Shown: positions 25,165-37,361 of the stretch, piece by piece
Position numbering within the stretch: position 1 is the first letter of the stretch
Layout of the letters: every line of letters begins with the position of its first letter
NCBI GenBank assembly: GCA_022059125.1
Contig: JAEUWY010000001.1
Span: 1,798,001-1,862,000, forward strand
Reading direction: 5' to 3'
DNA length: 64,000 bases
Origin: Corynespora cassiicola
Lineage: Eukaryota; Ascomycota; Dothideomycetes; Pleosporales; Corynesporascaceae
Program-made: the position numbers and the translations under genes
Notes under the pieces: generated by a model
What the model was told of the DNA's origin: nothing
The model's database searches: none
What the model saw: only the letters and a program-made list of their open reading frames with translations

Positions 25165-28100
25165 ATGACCATGTTCAGCGAGGCCAAGACTGTGCCGCCT
25201 TCAACTGGCGCTATTCCGGACGGAAGCGAGCAGAGCGCCAAAGTCTTCGAGGCGGTAACCACAAACAAGGACAGAGTAGCAGAGACTGCACAGAATGAGG
25301 AGACCATCAATATCGGGGCTACCAAGAAAAAGTCCAATGCAGGCTTGGCCAACTACTTTGCAAGTACCCCGACAGAGATCAGGAACACGATAATGACCAT
25401 CAGCAGAGAGTCTTTTCATTCGGCACCACCTTTGATTACGTTCTCATGTTCCTCAGTGCTTTGGCCTCCATTGCATCTGGAGTCGTAAGTAAACATTCTG
25501 TAGACTGGAATCTAGCAATCGTGGCTAAGCTCTAGTTCAGGCCTTGCCACTTATGAACGTCGTTTTCGGTCAACTTGTTGGAACCTTTACTTCATGGTTC
25601 CAGCCAGTGCCCTCAATAACTAGGGACGAGTTCATGTCAGAAGTTAGCAGACTGTCGTATGTTGGTCTACCTTTTGTCTCCCCGCCCCATTCTAACAGGG
25701 TCTTGCAGGTTGTTCATGGTGTACATCTTCATTGCCAAGTTTGTCACGTCCTATGTCTCCATGTTCGCGTGCCGAATCGGCGGCATTCGCATCTCTTCAG
25801 CACTGCGTCTCGCGTACCTCCGCGCCACTTTTGCTCAGCCTGTGAGCGTCATCGACACCATCTCTCCCGGAAAGGTGTCGACACGGATCACTACCTCATC
25901 CAACACAATCCAGCTGGCCATATCAACCCACTTTGCCATGCTGTTCCAGACGCTTGCTTTCACAATCGGCTGCTATGTCGTGGCCTTCATAAAGGGCTGG
26001 CTGCTCACTTTGGTCGCTAGCGCAGCCATTCCGTTCATTGTCATCGTGTACGGCATCATGATACCTCCTTTCATCAGAATCCACAAAGTCACCGAAGAGC
26101 ATCTCGAACAGGCGTCCTCGCTAGCATTCGAAATCTTCTCATCCATCCGCATCGTCGTTGCATTCGGTGCCGAGGCGAAGTTGGCCCGACAGCACGAAGA
26201 GATCTTGCGCAGGGCCAACACCAACGAGAAAAGGCTCTGGCCCATCATGGGAATGATGATGGCCCCCTTTATGATGAGCAGCTATGGAATGTTTGGTCTG
26301 ACCTTTTGGTTCGGGGTCAGAGAGTACGACCGAGGCAACATTGACAGCATCAGCAACATTGTTGTGGTTCTCTTCTCCGTCATGATGGCTGTCATGATGA
26401 TGGGTCGTGTGGCTTCCCCCATCATCTCTATAACCAAGGCTGCGACTGCTGCGACTGAGCTTTTCGAGACTATCGATGCTGTCGCACCCGACACTTCTGG
26501 CCTCAAAGATCCGGATATTTCGGCAGACAGCCACATCACTTTTGAGAATGTTGCCTTTTCGTATCCGAGCCGACCGAATGTGCAGATTCTGGATGGCCTC
26601 GATGTCACTTTTGAAGCGGGGAAAGTGACTGCTATTGTCGGACCCTCTGGAAGCGGCAAAAGTACTCTTGTCGGGTTGGTCCAGGTATGTTTTGTACTAT
26701 AATATACCATAACGAAGTACTAATTGTTTCCAGCGATGGTACGACCTTGTCCAAACTACGGCTGTATCGACCATTACCGACAAGACCGAAGACACCGCAC
26801 CGGACGACCTTCTAGCAGAGAAGCCCAAGAAGTCCAAGAAGTCCAAGAAATCCCAAAAGTCCAACAAAGAAGCAAAGACCGACAAGGAAGACGAGACTGA
26901 ACTCGGACCCAACACTTGTACCGGTGCTGTCAAGATTGGAGGAGTTGATCTTCGCGACGTCGATCTGAAATGGTGGAGATCTCACATCGGCCTTGTACAG
27001 CAGGAACCTTTTCTCTTCAACGACACCCTTTTGAACAACGTCGCCTTTGGGCTCTGCGGAACCAAGTGGGAAGATGTCTCCGAAGAACAGAAGCTGGAGA
27101 TGGTGAAGGAGGCCTGCAAAGAGGCGTATGCGGAAGAGTTCATCGACAGACTTCCACAAGGCTACAACACCAAGGTTGGTGAGAGTGGCATCAAGCTATC
27201 AGGTGGCCAACGCCAACGCATCGCCATCGCCCGGAGTATCGTCAAGAAGCCAGAGATTCTCATCCTCGACGAAGCAACCAGTGCCATCGACGTCCGAACC
27301 GAGCGCATCGTGCAACAGGCCCTCGATCGTGTCTCGAAAGATCGAACTACCATTGTTATTGCCCATCGCCTGTCGACCATTAAGCGGGCCGATAAGATTG
27401 TCGTCATGAGAAAGGGCAAACTGGTCGAACAAGGAACACACATAGAGTTGCTCGAGATTGAAGACGGTGTTTACCATGGCCTCGTTCATGCGCAGGAACT
27501 CGCCATGGAAGCTGAAGAGGAGCTGGAGCATGATGAGGGTCTCGCGAAGACGAAGACGGTCGAGACGGAGAAAGAGGCATTGGCAAATGAGCAAATCGAA
27601 CGCACCTCCATCGCTGATCCCGATTACAAGCAACAGAGTCTCATCATGAGCTTTGGTCGGCTCATATATGAGCAAAGAAGTCACTGGTACCTGTACATTA
27701 CTTGCATCATAGGTGTTCTGGTTGCGGGGGGTAAGTTTGTTACAAAGCTCCATCTTTCGCAGACTGACGTTCTACAGCGGTCTATCCCATTCAAGCCTAC
27801 CTCTTTGCCCAAGTTACCGAGGTCTTTACGCTTTCGGGGGATGATTTTGTCAGCCAAGGTTATTTTTGGGCCGGTATGTTTGGAGTCGAGGCAGCCGGTG
27901 TTGGAGTCGCTTACTTTCTTGTTGGTGGCTCTGGTCATTTGATTTCATGCGTGAGTTTTGCTTCCAAGTCATTGTCTTGCTCCCATCTAACTACTTCCAG
28001 GTCATCCACCCAAAGTATAGGCAAGAATATCTGGTCAACATGTTGCGCAAACGGATTCCCTTTTTCGATTCTGAAGGCCATTCCCCTGGATCTCTCTCTT

Positions 28101-29597
28101 CCAAACTCAGCACCGACACCATTCAATGCCAGCAGTTGGCCAGCACCGAGATGTCAATGGCCCTAATTGCCATCGTCAATCTGATTGGCTCAACCATCAT
28201 CTCGTTTGTGTACGGGTGGAAGCTCACTCTTGTTGGACTGTTTGCCGCGCTCCCTCCTATCCTGATTGCAGGATACGTAAGGTTTAGCCTGGAGCTAAAG
28301 TTTGAAGAGATGAATGCTGCCGTGTTCGAGTACAGTTCGCAGTTTGCTACCGAAGCTGTTGGCGCATTCCGCTCGGTTGTCTCTCTATTGATGGAAGATA
28401 CCATTGGAGACCGCTACCAGCATCTGTTACAGGGCCATGTCACCGAAGCATTCCAAAAAGCGAGGGTTGGCACCTTGGTCTTCGCGGCATCCGACAGTGT
28501 GGAAATGGCATGCATGGCACTGGCATTTTGGTATGGTGGCACTCTGCTTGCGTCTCGCGAGTATGGAATTGAAAACTTCTTCGTCATCTACATGGCCATC
28601 GTTCAAGGCGCTGTCGCAGCTGGAACGTGGTTTTCCTTCACGCCAAGTACGTATATAGCAAACAACCTTTCCAGAATTTCCCACTGATCAACACAGACAT
28701 GGCCCAAGCCACTGGAGCCGCAAACCGCATCCTCAGCATGCGTCCCCCCAAGGACGAGAAAATCTCTTACGAACCATTGCGATCGCCAACAGGGGGCGTG
28801 AGCGTCGACTTCCAGCACGTCTACTTCTCCTACAAAAACCGAGAAGTCCCCGTACTCTCCAACCTCAACATTAGCGTGGCGCCAGGCCAGTTCGCAGCAT
28901 TGGTCGGTGCCTCGGGCTGTGGCAAGAGCACCACCATCTCCCTTCTCGAGCGTTTCTACGACGCGGATTCTGGCGCTGTGCTCTACAATGGGCAGGACAT
29001 CACTGCCGTCGACCCCGCGCCCTACCGCCAGCAAATCAGTCTCGTGTCGCAGGAGCCGACACTCTACGAGGGAACAATCCGCGAAAATATTGCCCTTTCC
29101 GTCGACTCCGCGACTGATGACGAAATTGAGCACGCCTGCTCCGATGCCCAGATCCACGAGTTCATCATCTCGCTGCCAGAGGGGTACAACACGCGGCTCG
29201 GACCCAAAGGCATGTCGCTCTCTGGTGGCCAGAAACAGCGACTCTCGCTAGCCCGCGCGCTACTACGGAAGCCCAGGCTCCTTCTTCTCGACGAAGCGAC
29301 ATCGTCGCTGGATTCGGAATCCGAAAAGTTGGTGCAGGCGGCGATTGAGCGGGCGGCAAACGAGGGTGGTAGGACCGTCATTGCGGTTGCGCATCGCTTG
29401 GCCACGATTCAGAAGGCGGATGTTATTTTCGTGTTGGGCAGTGGAAAGGTGCTTGAGAGTGGTGATCATCAAACACTGTTAAGGAGGAAGGGTATTTACT
29501 ATCAGATGGTGAGTTTGATCCTTATCCCTTTTGGGTTTTTATGGGGTGTTATTGAACTAACAATTTGCAGTGTCAAGCTCAGGCTTTGGACCGATGA
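25165..29597 (+). CDS. ABCB-type full multidrug exporter (MDR/Pmd1-like)
   Basis: Predicted 1339 aa from nine exons: 25165-25359, 25407-25484, 25541-25656, 25709-26684, 26734-27730, 27778-27950, 28001-28646, 28697-29508 and 29571-29597. Order is TMD1-NBD1-TMD2-NBD2, with six hydrophobic helices per TMD. NBD1 has Walker A GPSGSGKST near residue 441, LSGGQ near 611 and Walker B ILILDEATS near 631. NBD2 has GASGCGKST near 1131, LSGGQ near 1235 and LLLLDEATSS near 1255. All ATPase motifs are intact, so it should be an active plasma-membrane drug or metabolite exporter. A Lys/Ser-rich insert (residues about 462-505) sits between Walker A and the Q-loop of NBD1. Intron 1 appears to be GC-AG. The substrate cannot be told from sequence. 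It ends 317 bp from the stop of an oppositely oriented PDR exporter. Confidence 0.93.
25360..25406 (+). other. GC-AG intron in the ABCB gene
   Basis: The donor reads TTT|GCAAGT, the standard GC-donor consensus, and the acceptor CAGCAG|AGA. Removing these 47 bp joins ...NYF to RVFSFGTTFDY in phase 0, restoring the family block NYFRVF. Using the overlapping GT two bases downstream gives the wrong frame. Confidence 0.75.
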
Positions 29598-29914
29598 TTT
29601 CCATCTTCGCTCTTCGACTACTAGATTTTGGGAAGAGGTATTTCGGAGCTTGGATATTTTTCATTCTTGTAACTTTACTAGAAAGATTAGAACTAGATTC
29701 TACCCACTTTCCTCTCTGCTTCTGTAGATATTATGTAATTAGATTCTCTCCGACCTCCCTACCATGAACCAAATGCTCAATGAAGCGATACCTCTAAAGG
29801 GACAGCACCAAGTCAAAAAAAAAAACAGTCTAAAGTCTACGAGGATTTTCCTCAATGCCCAAACAAAGGAAAGAAAAGCCCGCCACTCAACTGTACCTCA
29901 TTCCCATTACCTCC
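29598..29914. other. Tail-to-tail gap between the two ABC exporters
   Basis: 317 bp between the stop codons of the ABCB (+) and PDR (-) genes, AT-rich, with an A run around 29816-29825. It holds both 3' ends; overlapping 3' untranslated regions are likely. No gene is seen. Confidence 0.6.
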
Positions 29915-32900
29915 CTAAGAAGCCTGCTTCGTAGCCTTGGTCCTCAACTTCATCATCAAGAAAACCATGCCATAACTACTAAAACAAAACAGCACCACAA
30001 TCGCCGCATTCCTCCACCCATAGTACTCCTCTTTCATATTGAGCGTCCGCAGGTACCCGGCCCCATTTCGGAACTGACACACCTCACACCCAGCCGTAGC
30101 GTCCGGGTTCAGCAAGTTCGTGTCCGCGCCCATGCCCTGCTGGTACGTCGAGAGGTAGGATCCGCACGTCTGGTTTGCGGGCGGGTCGAAGAGGGCGAGC
30201 TCGCTGGGTTTGCAGGTCACAGTCGTGGACCACGAGGTGAAGACGAGGAGGGAGGACATGAGGTAGTTGAAGGGGTCCATGTAGTACAGCCTGCATGGGG
30301 ATTAGTTTGGGTGGAACAGGGGGTGAGAGGGCGCGTCTTACCAGTATCGCCAAAACTCGGGGATCATGCTGTAGGGGGCCATGACGCCGGAGAAAGAGAC
30401 TAGGTTTGTGATGACGAGGGGGTTCATGAGGGCGGCGAAGACGGCGTTGGGTGCGTAGGCTGCGATCATTTGGCCGATGCCGGTGTAGAGGAACTCGTAG
30501 AAGATCTGGTTCGAAAAAAAAAGGGTCAGATTAGTTGATATTTTGGGAGGATTTGGTGGGGTGGGACTCACGGCGACGAAAAAGGTGCTTCCGGCGTACT
30601 TGGCTTCCGTCGGGAGGCCGGCGGTGAAGTACCAGCACACAAAGTACAAAAACGCGCAAATAAGCAAGTATGGGAGTTCCGACACGATCAATCCAGTTAC
30701 AAAGGGTGCCCAGTGGTACATCTTGCTCTTCTTTTCGCGTGTTTCGTAAATGTCACGACGGTCGATGAAGAGGGGTTGGAGCTGGGCGATCACGCCCGGA
30801 GCCACGAAGATGAAGTTGTAGATGGTGAAGAGGCGGAGCTGCAAGTCTCCAAGACTAGTACCGACTTTCCAGAAGCTGAATCCATTGAGAAGTGGAAGCA
30901 AAATGTGAAGTGCAAGCTTGTTGTCGATGTACTCGATGTTTCGGAAGAGGGAGATGTTCATACGGTGTGTGACGAGCTTGACTTGCTCCCACATTGGGGC
31001 GGCAAAGGCGTGGCCGTCGTCGATGTAACCAGGAGGTTTGGCAGCAGCTTCATCGATTAGGCGGTCCAGCTCAGCAGTCATGGCGGCATGCTCAGGTGAT
31101 TCCAACCATACTTTGTTCCAATCCTGACCCCGGGACAAGTGACCCGACACAACTTCAATAATGTGTTCGGCAGGATTGGCTTTTGGTGGACAGGGCGCAC
31201 CGCGACTTGCGAAGTAGCTCTTGATCGTCTTCGCATTCTCGCCAATATCCCCAAAGTACACTGTTTTGCCGCCTTTGGCTAGCAACAGAAGTGTGTCGAA
31301 CTGGGCGAACAATTGCGCCGAGGGCTGATGAATGGTCACAAGGACGGCTTGGCCCACCTCAGCAAGCTTGCGTAGAAATCTCACTGTGTTAAAGGCGGCT
31401 TGACCATCGAGTCCTGACGTCGGTTCATCAAGGAAGATCAATATGCTGGGCTTCGCGACAAGCTCAACGCCAATGGTGAGGCGCTTCCGTTCCTCAACCG
31501 AAAGGCCAGCGCCAGGACGACCGATAAGTGTGTGCTCGATATCCTGGAGCTGTAACAATTCAACGATGGCATCAACATAACGAAGCTTTTCCTCGCGGGG
31601 TGTATCGCGCGATTGACGCAATAGCGCGGAGAACTCGAGGGCTTCGCGCACCGTAGCTAGAGGTTCGTGGACGTCCATCTGTTCGACATAGCCTGCCGAC
31701 CTTTGGAAGGACACTGGCAAAGGCCGACCATCGACCAATACTGATCCGTGGATGACTCCGTCAGTCTTGCGTTGAGCAAGCACATCGAGTAGTGTCGTCT
31801 TGCCTGCTCCCGAGGAGCCCATGAGTGCTCCGAGCATGCCAGGTTTGACGTACCCCTGAACGTTGTCTAGCAGGACGCGGTCGCCAGATGGGGTTTTGAC
31901 GGTGTATGTCAAATTCTTCCAGGTGAAAATGCTAGTGTTGTGGATCAACTGGTTGGACAGCGTCTCTTCGGACATGGCTGACTCGGCGCCTGCAGGCGCC
32001 TTCTCTGTTGTCTGCCACTCCTCGTCCTTTCGATTTGAAAGGACGCGGTGTGCCTTGGACTGCTTCTCGCGCGGGATGAGGAGTCCTCGGCCGCCCTCGC
32101 CCATTTGCTTCCATCTAGATGTGAAGAAAATGGTGAGACTGACGAAAAACACCCACCAAGCACAGAGAATACCAAAGTTGCGCCAAACGTGGCTATGGCT
32201 GAACGATAGGGAGTCGAGGTATTGGTCGCCCGTGACGCTTGTTGCTCCGACTGGTGCACCACCTACGCCGGTACAAGCCTGCTCACCAGCATCAGGTCCA
32301 TATCCTGGGCCGCTCGGAACGATATTTGGTCCCACGCAGGGTATGACCTGTCCATGAAACTCGTTGCTGAGCATTGCTTCGTATCCGTACGCCATAGGAT
32401 TGATCCAGTAGATCCATACCAGCCAGGGGTGCATAAGAGGCTTGATGATCATGTAGCCCATATATACAAACATACTGACGAGAACTAAACCTGATACCTT
32501 GGTCGCAGCATCAAAAGTCGGAAATGCTGCGCCAATAAAGCGGAACATGGCGGTCATGGCCATGGCTGCCATGAAGCTGATGGCGATGAAGGTGAAAAAG
32601 GCCTCAGCCGTGTCCTTCAAACCAACCATAAAGTATATAATCAGGCCAAACTGTACGATTTGGAAGAGCATGACAGGGATGTCGGTAGCGATCTGAGAAA
32701 GAACAAAGGCGGCTGGGTGATGTAGGGCAAAGGATCGGTGTTTGGCCAGAATTGGCCTGCCGGTGAATGAATCTGTGACCTCAGATAGAGCGATGAGGGC
32801 TGGGTACAAGAGTGTGAAGAAAATAGCACCAGACTTGAGAAACAAGCCAGCAGAATTCATCGGCGCATCATAGAACAGAGAGCCACCGACCAAAGCCTGT

Positions 32901-34237
32901 ATAGTAGCCGACGCCTGTTTCATGAACAGCGTCCATTTGTCTCCCCACATGATTTGAAACTGACGGACGACTGTGGTTTTGACCTGAGTATAGAAGCTAG
33001 CCGACTCACCGGCCTTCTTCGGTAGGCGCGGGTCTTTCTCTCTTGCTACCATCTCCTTGAAGTCCGCCGTGTTCTGCTTTGTCTCAGCGTGATCAGGATA
33101 GTCGCATTCGGCCAACATCATCGATTTGATTGAGGATTTTTCGTAGGCAGCGCGGATCTCTTCGGCATTTCGCGGGAATTTATCTTCAAAGCCAGGGGCA
33201 ATGACTCGCTCGGTAGGGACCGTGACACCTGTCAAGAAATCCGCTTGGTTGGCAGCAGGGTCGCAAATAAACCCGAGTTCCTCCATAAACGGCACTGCCT
33301 GCTCGCGAGGGCCAAAGAATATCTGTTTACCCTCGTCAAGCACCAAGACCTTGTCGAATTGCTCGTAAATGCCATTACCCGCCTGGTAGAGAGTGACGAT
33401 AGTCGTTAGGCCAAGCACATCAGTCATGGCGCGTATCGCCTTGGTCCAGTCCAAAGCGGTGCTGGCATCGAGGCCGCGGGTGGAGTTGTCCCAGCAAAAG
33501 ACACTTCCACCTGTGGCCATGCACTCAAGAATGGACACACGTTTCCTCTCACCGCCAGAGACTCCGCGAATAAAGGCGTCGCCGACTTTGGTATCATGAG
33601 TGTGCTCGATGCCCAGCGACTTCAGAAGGAACTCCTTATTGATTTGAGCATACTCTTCGGCAGATTGGATACCAGACGGAAGATTGTAGGGAACCTTCAA
33701 TCGTGCGGCAAAGTCGATGGTGTTGCCAACAGACAAAGTGGGGAAGAAGATCTCCTCCTCGGTGTTCATGACTATCTGACCACGGTAGTCCTTGGCTTCA
33801 TCGCTGGACATGGAGCCGAAATTGACTTCTCCATCAATTTCCGCGTATCCGAGTCGTCGATTAGATAGCATACTGAGAAGTGATGTGCAGCCTGCGCCAG
33901 GACGACCCAGAACGAGAAGCATCTCCCCAGGCTTGACGCAGCCGAAAGAGCTGTCGATGATGGTCTTATTAGGCACAGATGCGCCCCTTTTGCCAAAAAT
34001 GTTGAACTGAGATAAGACATTTTCGTTAAACAAGGCTTCGTTGCTGACGCCTTTGACTGTGAGGTCGTGCCAGGTTACACCCAGCTTTTTGAGCTTGCTT
34101 CCATCGACATGGAATCTCTCTTGAAGATTTTGTATATCTTGAGTGATGGGCCATGACTCTACCCCCTCGGATGTGCCCTTTTCCAGTGATACCCGGGAGG
34201 ATGGCTCAAGTGACGAGCTCCCCTCAACCTCCGACAT
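29915..34237 (-). CDS. PDR-type ABCG multidrug exporter (Cdr/Snq2 class)
   Basis: Predicted 1401 aa from exons 34237-30572, 30505-30342 and 30290-29915. Order is NBD1-TMD1-NBD2-TMD2, the reverse layout typical of pleiotropic drug resistance proteins. NBD1 has the PDR-specific degenerate Walker [10 protein letters not shown] (residues 111-119), signature VSGGERKR, and a Walker B ending WDNSTRGLD where the catalytic acidic residue is Asn. NBD2 has canonical GSSGAGKTT near residue 806 and Walker [11 protein letters not shown] but a degenerate signature LSVEERKR. These asymmetries are normal for the family: only one composite ATP site is catalytic. The introns are 66 and 51 bp; the first is in frame without a stop. 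Expected at the plasma membrane exporting azoles or other hydrophobic compounds. The N-terminus is short for a PDR protein but the reading frame is clean. Confidence 0.94.
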
Positions 34238-35710
34238 TGGGAAATCGTGTTCGTCGGCGTTGAAATTTATTGCTTTGGAGTTTTAGGTATCAGAGTTGGA
34301 GTTTGGTCGGATTTTCCCTTGTGTCGTGTATATCGGAGGGTATTGTGGGGATATCGTGTCACTTGGTATTAGGGGTGAGAAGAGTGTTGGTGCTCCCTCA
34401 AGTTGCCGATACCTTTGTATATGTACCTGTTCAAATATCGGAAATCCCCGCTAAAGGAATATGGATCTTTGATTCGATGGGTACATGTTGCTCCTAGGTG
34501 ATTGTGCGAATAAAGTGGCTCGTTCCATCTCTTCGGGCTCGTTCACTCATCGTCAAGGCCTTCAAGCATTACGCCAGTGCACGGCGCAGTCTGGACGGAC
34601 CATGTTCGCCAATTATACATTCTCATAGGTTCTATTGTTATCTATTGCATAATTCAGTGAACATGGCTTCCCGTAAAAATGGACCCTTGCAGCATTGGCC
34701 ATCCAAATCGCTGCTCTATTGGCTGTGACAAGCGCATATAATCGTACCCTCCTCGATTAACAACAATTTCTTTCGTCCACAATCTTAATGCGATATGATC
34801 TGTCAGCTCCTATGCTACAGATAAGTGATCAGAAAATATTTGGAACGGCTCAATGATACCTAGATCGGGGTCTCTCGCTTGAATATTGGCCCTAGCCCCT
34901 CAATGAAAAGTAATCAGCTCCTAGCAACCTCGCAACCTTGCAGATAGACCTGCATGACTAGTGAATTCTACATAAACTTAGCTAGTTCCCTACAAGTATG
35001 CGATACTCCAAAAAATTCTATTATCTTTCTTATATTGTGGTTCCGGAGAGCTTTTGTGGTCAAAAAGAGCGTGTCGGTCGTGAGGTTAGGGTTCTCTCCT
35101 CCCTGCCAAGCCGCAGACCGGATGATTACTCACAGTCTCCGATACAGAAGCACAGCGACCCGAAAAGCAAATCTCACGCATCATTATTGAGTATCACAGC
35201 AGGAAGTACATAACAGTGCGCTGTATAGGCTAATTTGAGCCTCGCTGCGCCGAGATGAAAGCATTGACATTGCAACAACTATCGTACGACAAGGTTTTTC
35301 ATCTAGGTCATAGTATCGATTAAAATTATCGCCTAGTTCTTGTAGGAAAGCCCATTGCCTTGTATATCATTACCAATTTTTTCTAACATTACATAGTCTC
35401 GATCATTTGTACTCCCTTCATCGTGGCAAATATGGCTACAACAGCATTGTGATTTCATGCTGCTTCAGTTTTCGCACTTATCAGCTGCATATGTATCACC
35501 TTTTAAACATTCAACATTGCTAATACTAAGAATACATGTTAAGTTTCAGCTTTATGTCTAGCCTGTTTTGAATAAGTTATTGATTCAGTCCTATGCACCC
35601 GCTGCTCGTTTAGAATATCTGCAATTATCATATCCTATCGAAATACTCACCCACTTCATTACTATACATCGCCAAACAAAGAAGTATAAGAAAATCGTAC
35701 AAAATTCTAT
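34238..35710. other. AT-rich intergenic region
   Basis: 1.5 kb between the start of the PDR exporter (its promoter is the left part) and the 3' end of the sugar-nucleotide transporter. It is clearly AT-richer than flanking DNA, most so at 34.9-35.7 kb. No coding sequence, repeat unit or transposase motif is recognisable. It may be the edge of an AT-rich block or an old mutated repeat. Confidence 0.5.
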
Positions 35711-36914
35711 CTATTCTAAAGTAATAGTTGCATCTTTTTGTTTTACACGAAGCCTGTTCCATTCATTGATAGCGTAGAACATGACGCTCCCAAATACGAT
35801 AGCTGTGCCTAGTATAAACTCTGCCCGAGCCTTACTTCCAAAGATCCACATGCTTATCAACAGACTCACCATCTTCCTAACACTGAGAACAATTGAAACT
35901 GAGAGTGCCGATGATATTGATGTCAACATGTTTACGCCTCTAATACACGAAATTTGTGTCAATGCGTTAACCACCAACATGAAGAACATCTTTGGTAGGT
36001 CTAATACTTTGGAAGAATATCTTGGCATAGAGATCTCAAGCTGCGTTCCGGAAGCAAGCCTTAAAATCTGTGCAGTGATTTTGGGAAGAAGTGGTAAGAA
36101 TAGAGGAAGGGCAAAGAAATGCTGCAGAAGATCAGAAAATTTAGTCTGAATAGATAAGGTGCAACTAACCGAATAGAAGAGTCCTTCGCGCCATGCACCT
36201 GGAGAGCTTTTGTAGATGCCTTCCAGCCATAACCCATTCAATGCTGTGAGTGATTGCGTTGCCAATAATATAAAGACGCCAAAGGCCATGGTATCGCCCG
36301 GGGAATCGCTAGCCTATCACATGTCAATTTCCTTCGAGTCACATGACAAGAGACTAGCTTACCTCTGAATCTTTGATCATGCCCAGAGTCGCAATCACAA
36401 CGCCTATTGTCATTGACATGACGGAAATCCACTGTTTCGTGGAGTAAGATTTTCCGAGAATGGTTCCAATGCAAAGAGTCACTAGACCACCCCCGCTCCG
36501 GAGAACAATGTGCAAGGGCACGCTGATTTGATATTCTAGGCTTAGATTGTTCAGCACACAAACGCTGAAGTGTACTATTGAAACACCAAGCCATTTGATT
36601 CTTGAAATTTCAGGTGGTACAAGCAGTATCCTTGATTGAGCGCGAAAAAAATGGGCGAACCCTTCTGCAGATACGAACAGGAACTGCATAAACGTGAGTG
36701 CCAAAGTAGGGTGGCTCGCAACGTCATGCCTGGCCGCGAAATTAGGCAAAAAACAACGCAATTAGTCGGAGATACGTCACGAACTTGAGGATAGCTTCCA
36801 AAGTATACACCTACTCTGATCAGTAAATCATAATTTGAGGATTGACGGCGTTCTCCAACACACATTTGTACAACATCCACCGAATATCAGAAATAGGACC
36901 GCCGATAAAGCCAT
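35711..36914 (-). CDS. UAA-family nucleotide-sugar transporter (SLC35B4/Yea4-like)
   Basis: Predicted 332 aa from exons 36914-36864, 36810-36785, 36729-36363, 36313-36170 and 36121-35711. The join reads ALSAVLFLIFGGCCTN, VYTLEAILK, then ALTFMQFLFVSAEGF, which are hallmark blocks of the UDP-GlcNAc/UDP-xylose transporter branch. About 8-10 hydrophobic helices follow, including VPLHIVLRSGG and IVLSVRKMVSLLISMWIFGS. Members are ER/Golgi antiporters that import UDP-sugars into the lumen in exchange for the nucleoside monophosphate. Introns are about 48-55 bp with branch sites; the fourth (36122-36169) is in frame without a stop. The neighbour across a 447 bp divergent promoter is a Golgi-type GT8 glycosyltransferase. 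Substrate (probably UDP-GlcNAc) is inferred from the family. Confidence 0.88.
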
Positions 36915-37361
36915 CCAAGGCTGCAGATCTAAACACACCAAAGTATGTGATAGTAGGGCAAATTGACAAATGCTCTTGGGTCCACTTCTCATTGATTTTC
37001 GACTTTGTGTTATATTTACTGTCAAAGAATACGTATCCGGCAGGAGGACTGAAATTTTCCACGAACGTGTCTTTCGGAGATATGTCTTTTAGAAGTGGGC
37101 CAAGTCTTAGCTACAAACGTTTAGACCTTTTTCTGACACGAGACTAAACTATACCAGGTGCACCATATTAGTGCCTCGTATTCAAAAGGTCCAAGCCCCA
37201 ATCTTGCGCGTATTTCAGATCAGGGTTAAAAAAAAAAAAGGCTATCTCGCAAGAAAGTTTCTAGGTGCGTGATTTCTTATCATAATTGTGCAGTTGAAGG
37301 CGTCCATTCGCTCTTGCCGTGTACCATCAGCGTTTGTTCTCTAATAATCAAAAGCGCCGAT
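36915..37361. promoter_or_regulatory. Divergent promoter of the nucleotide-sugar transporter and GT8 genes
   Basis: 447 bp between two oppositely pointing ATGs, AT-rich, with a 12-13 base A run near 37227-37240. Both genes must be driven from here, so shared regulation is possible. I could not identify a specific factor-binding palindrome. Confidence 0.55.
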
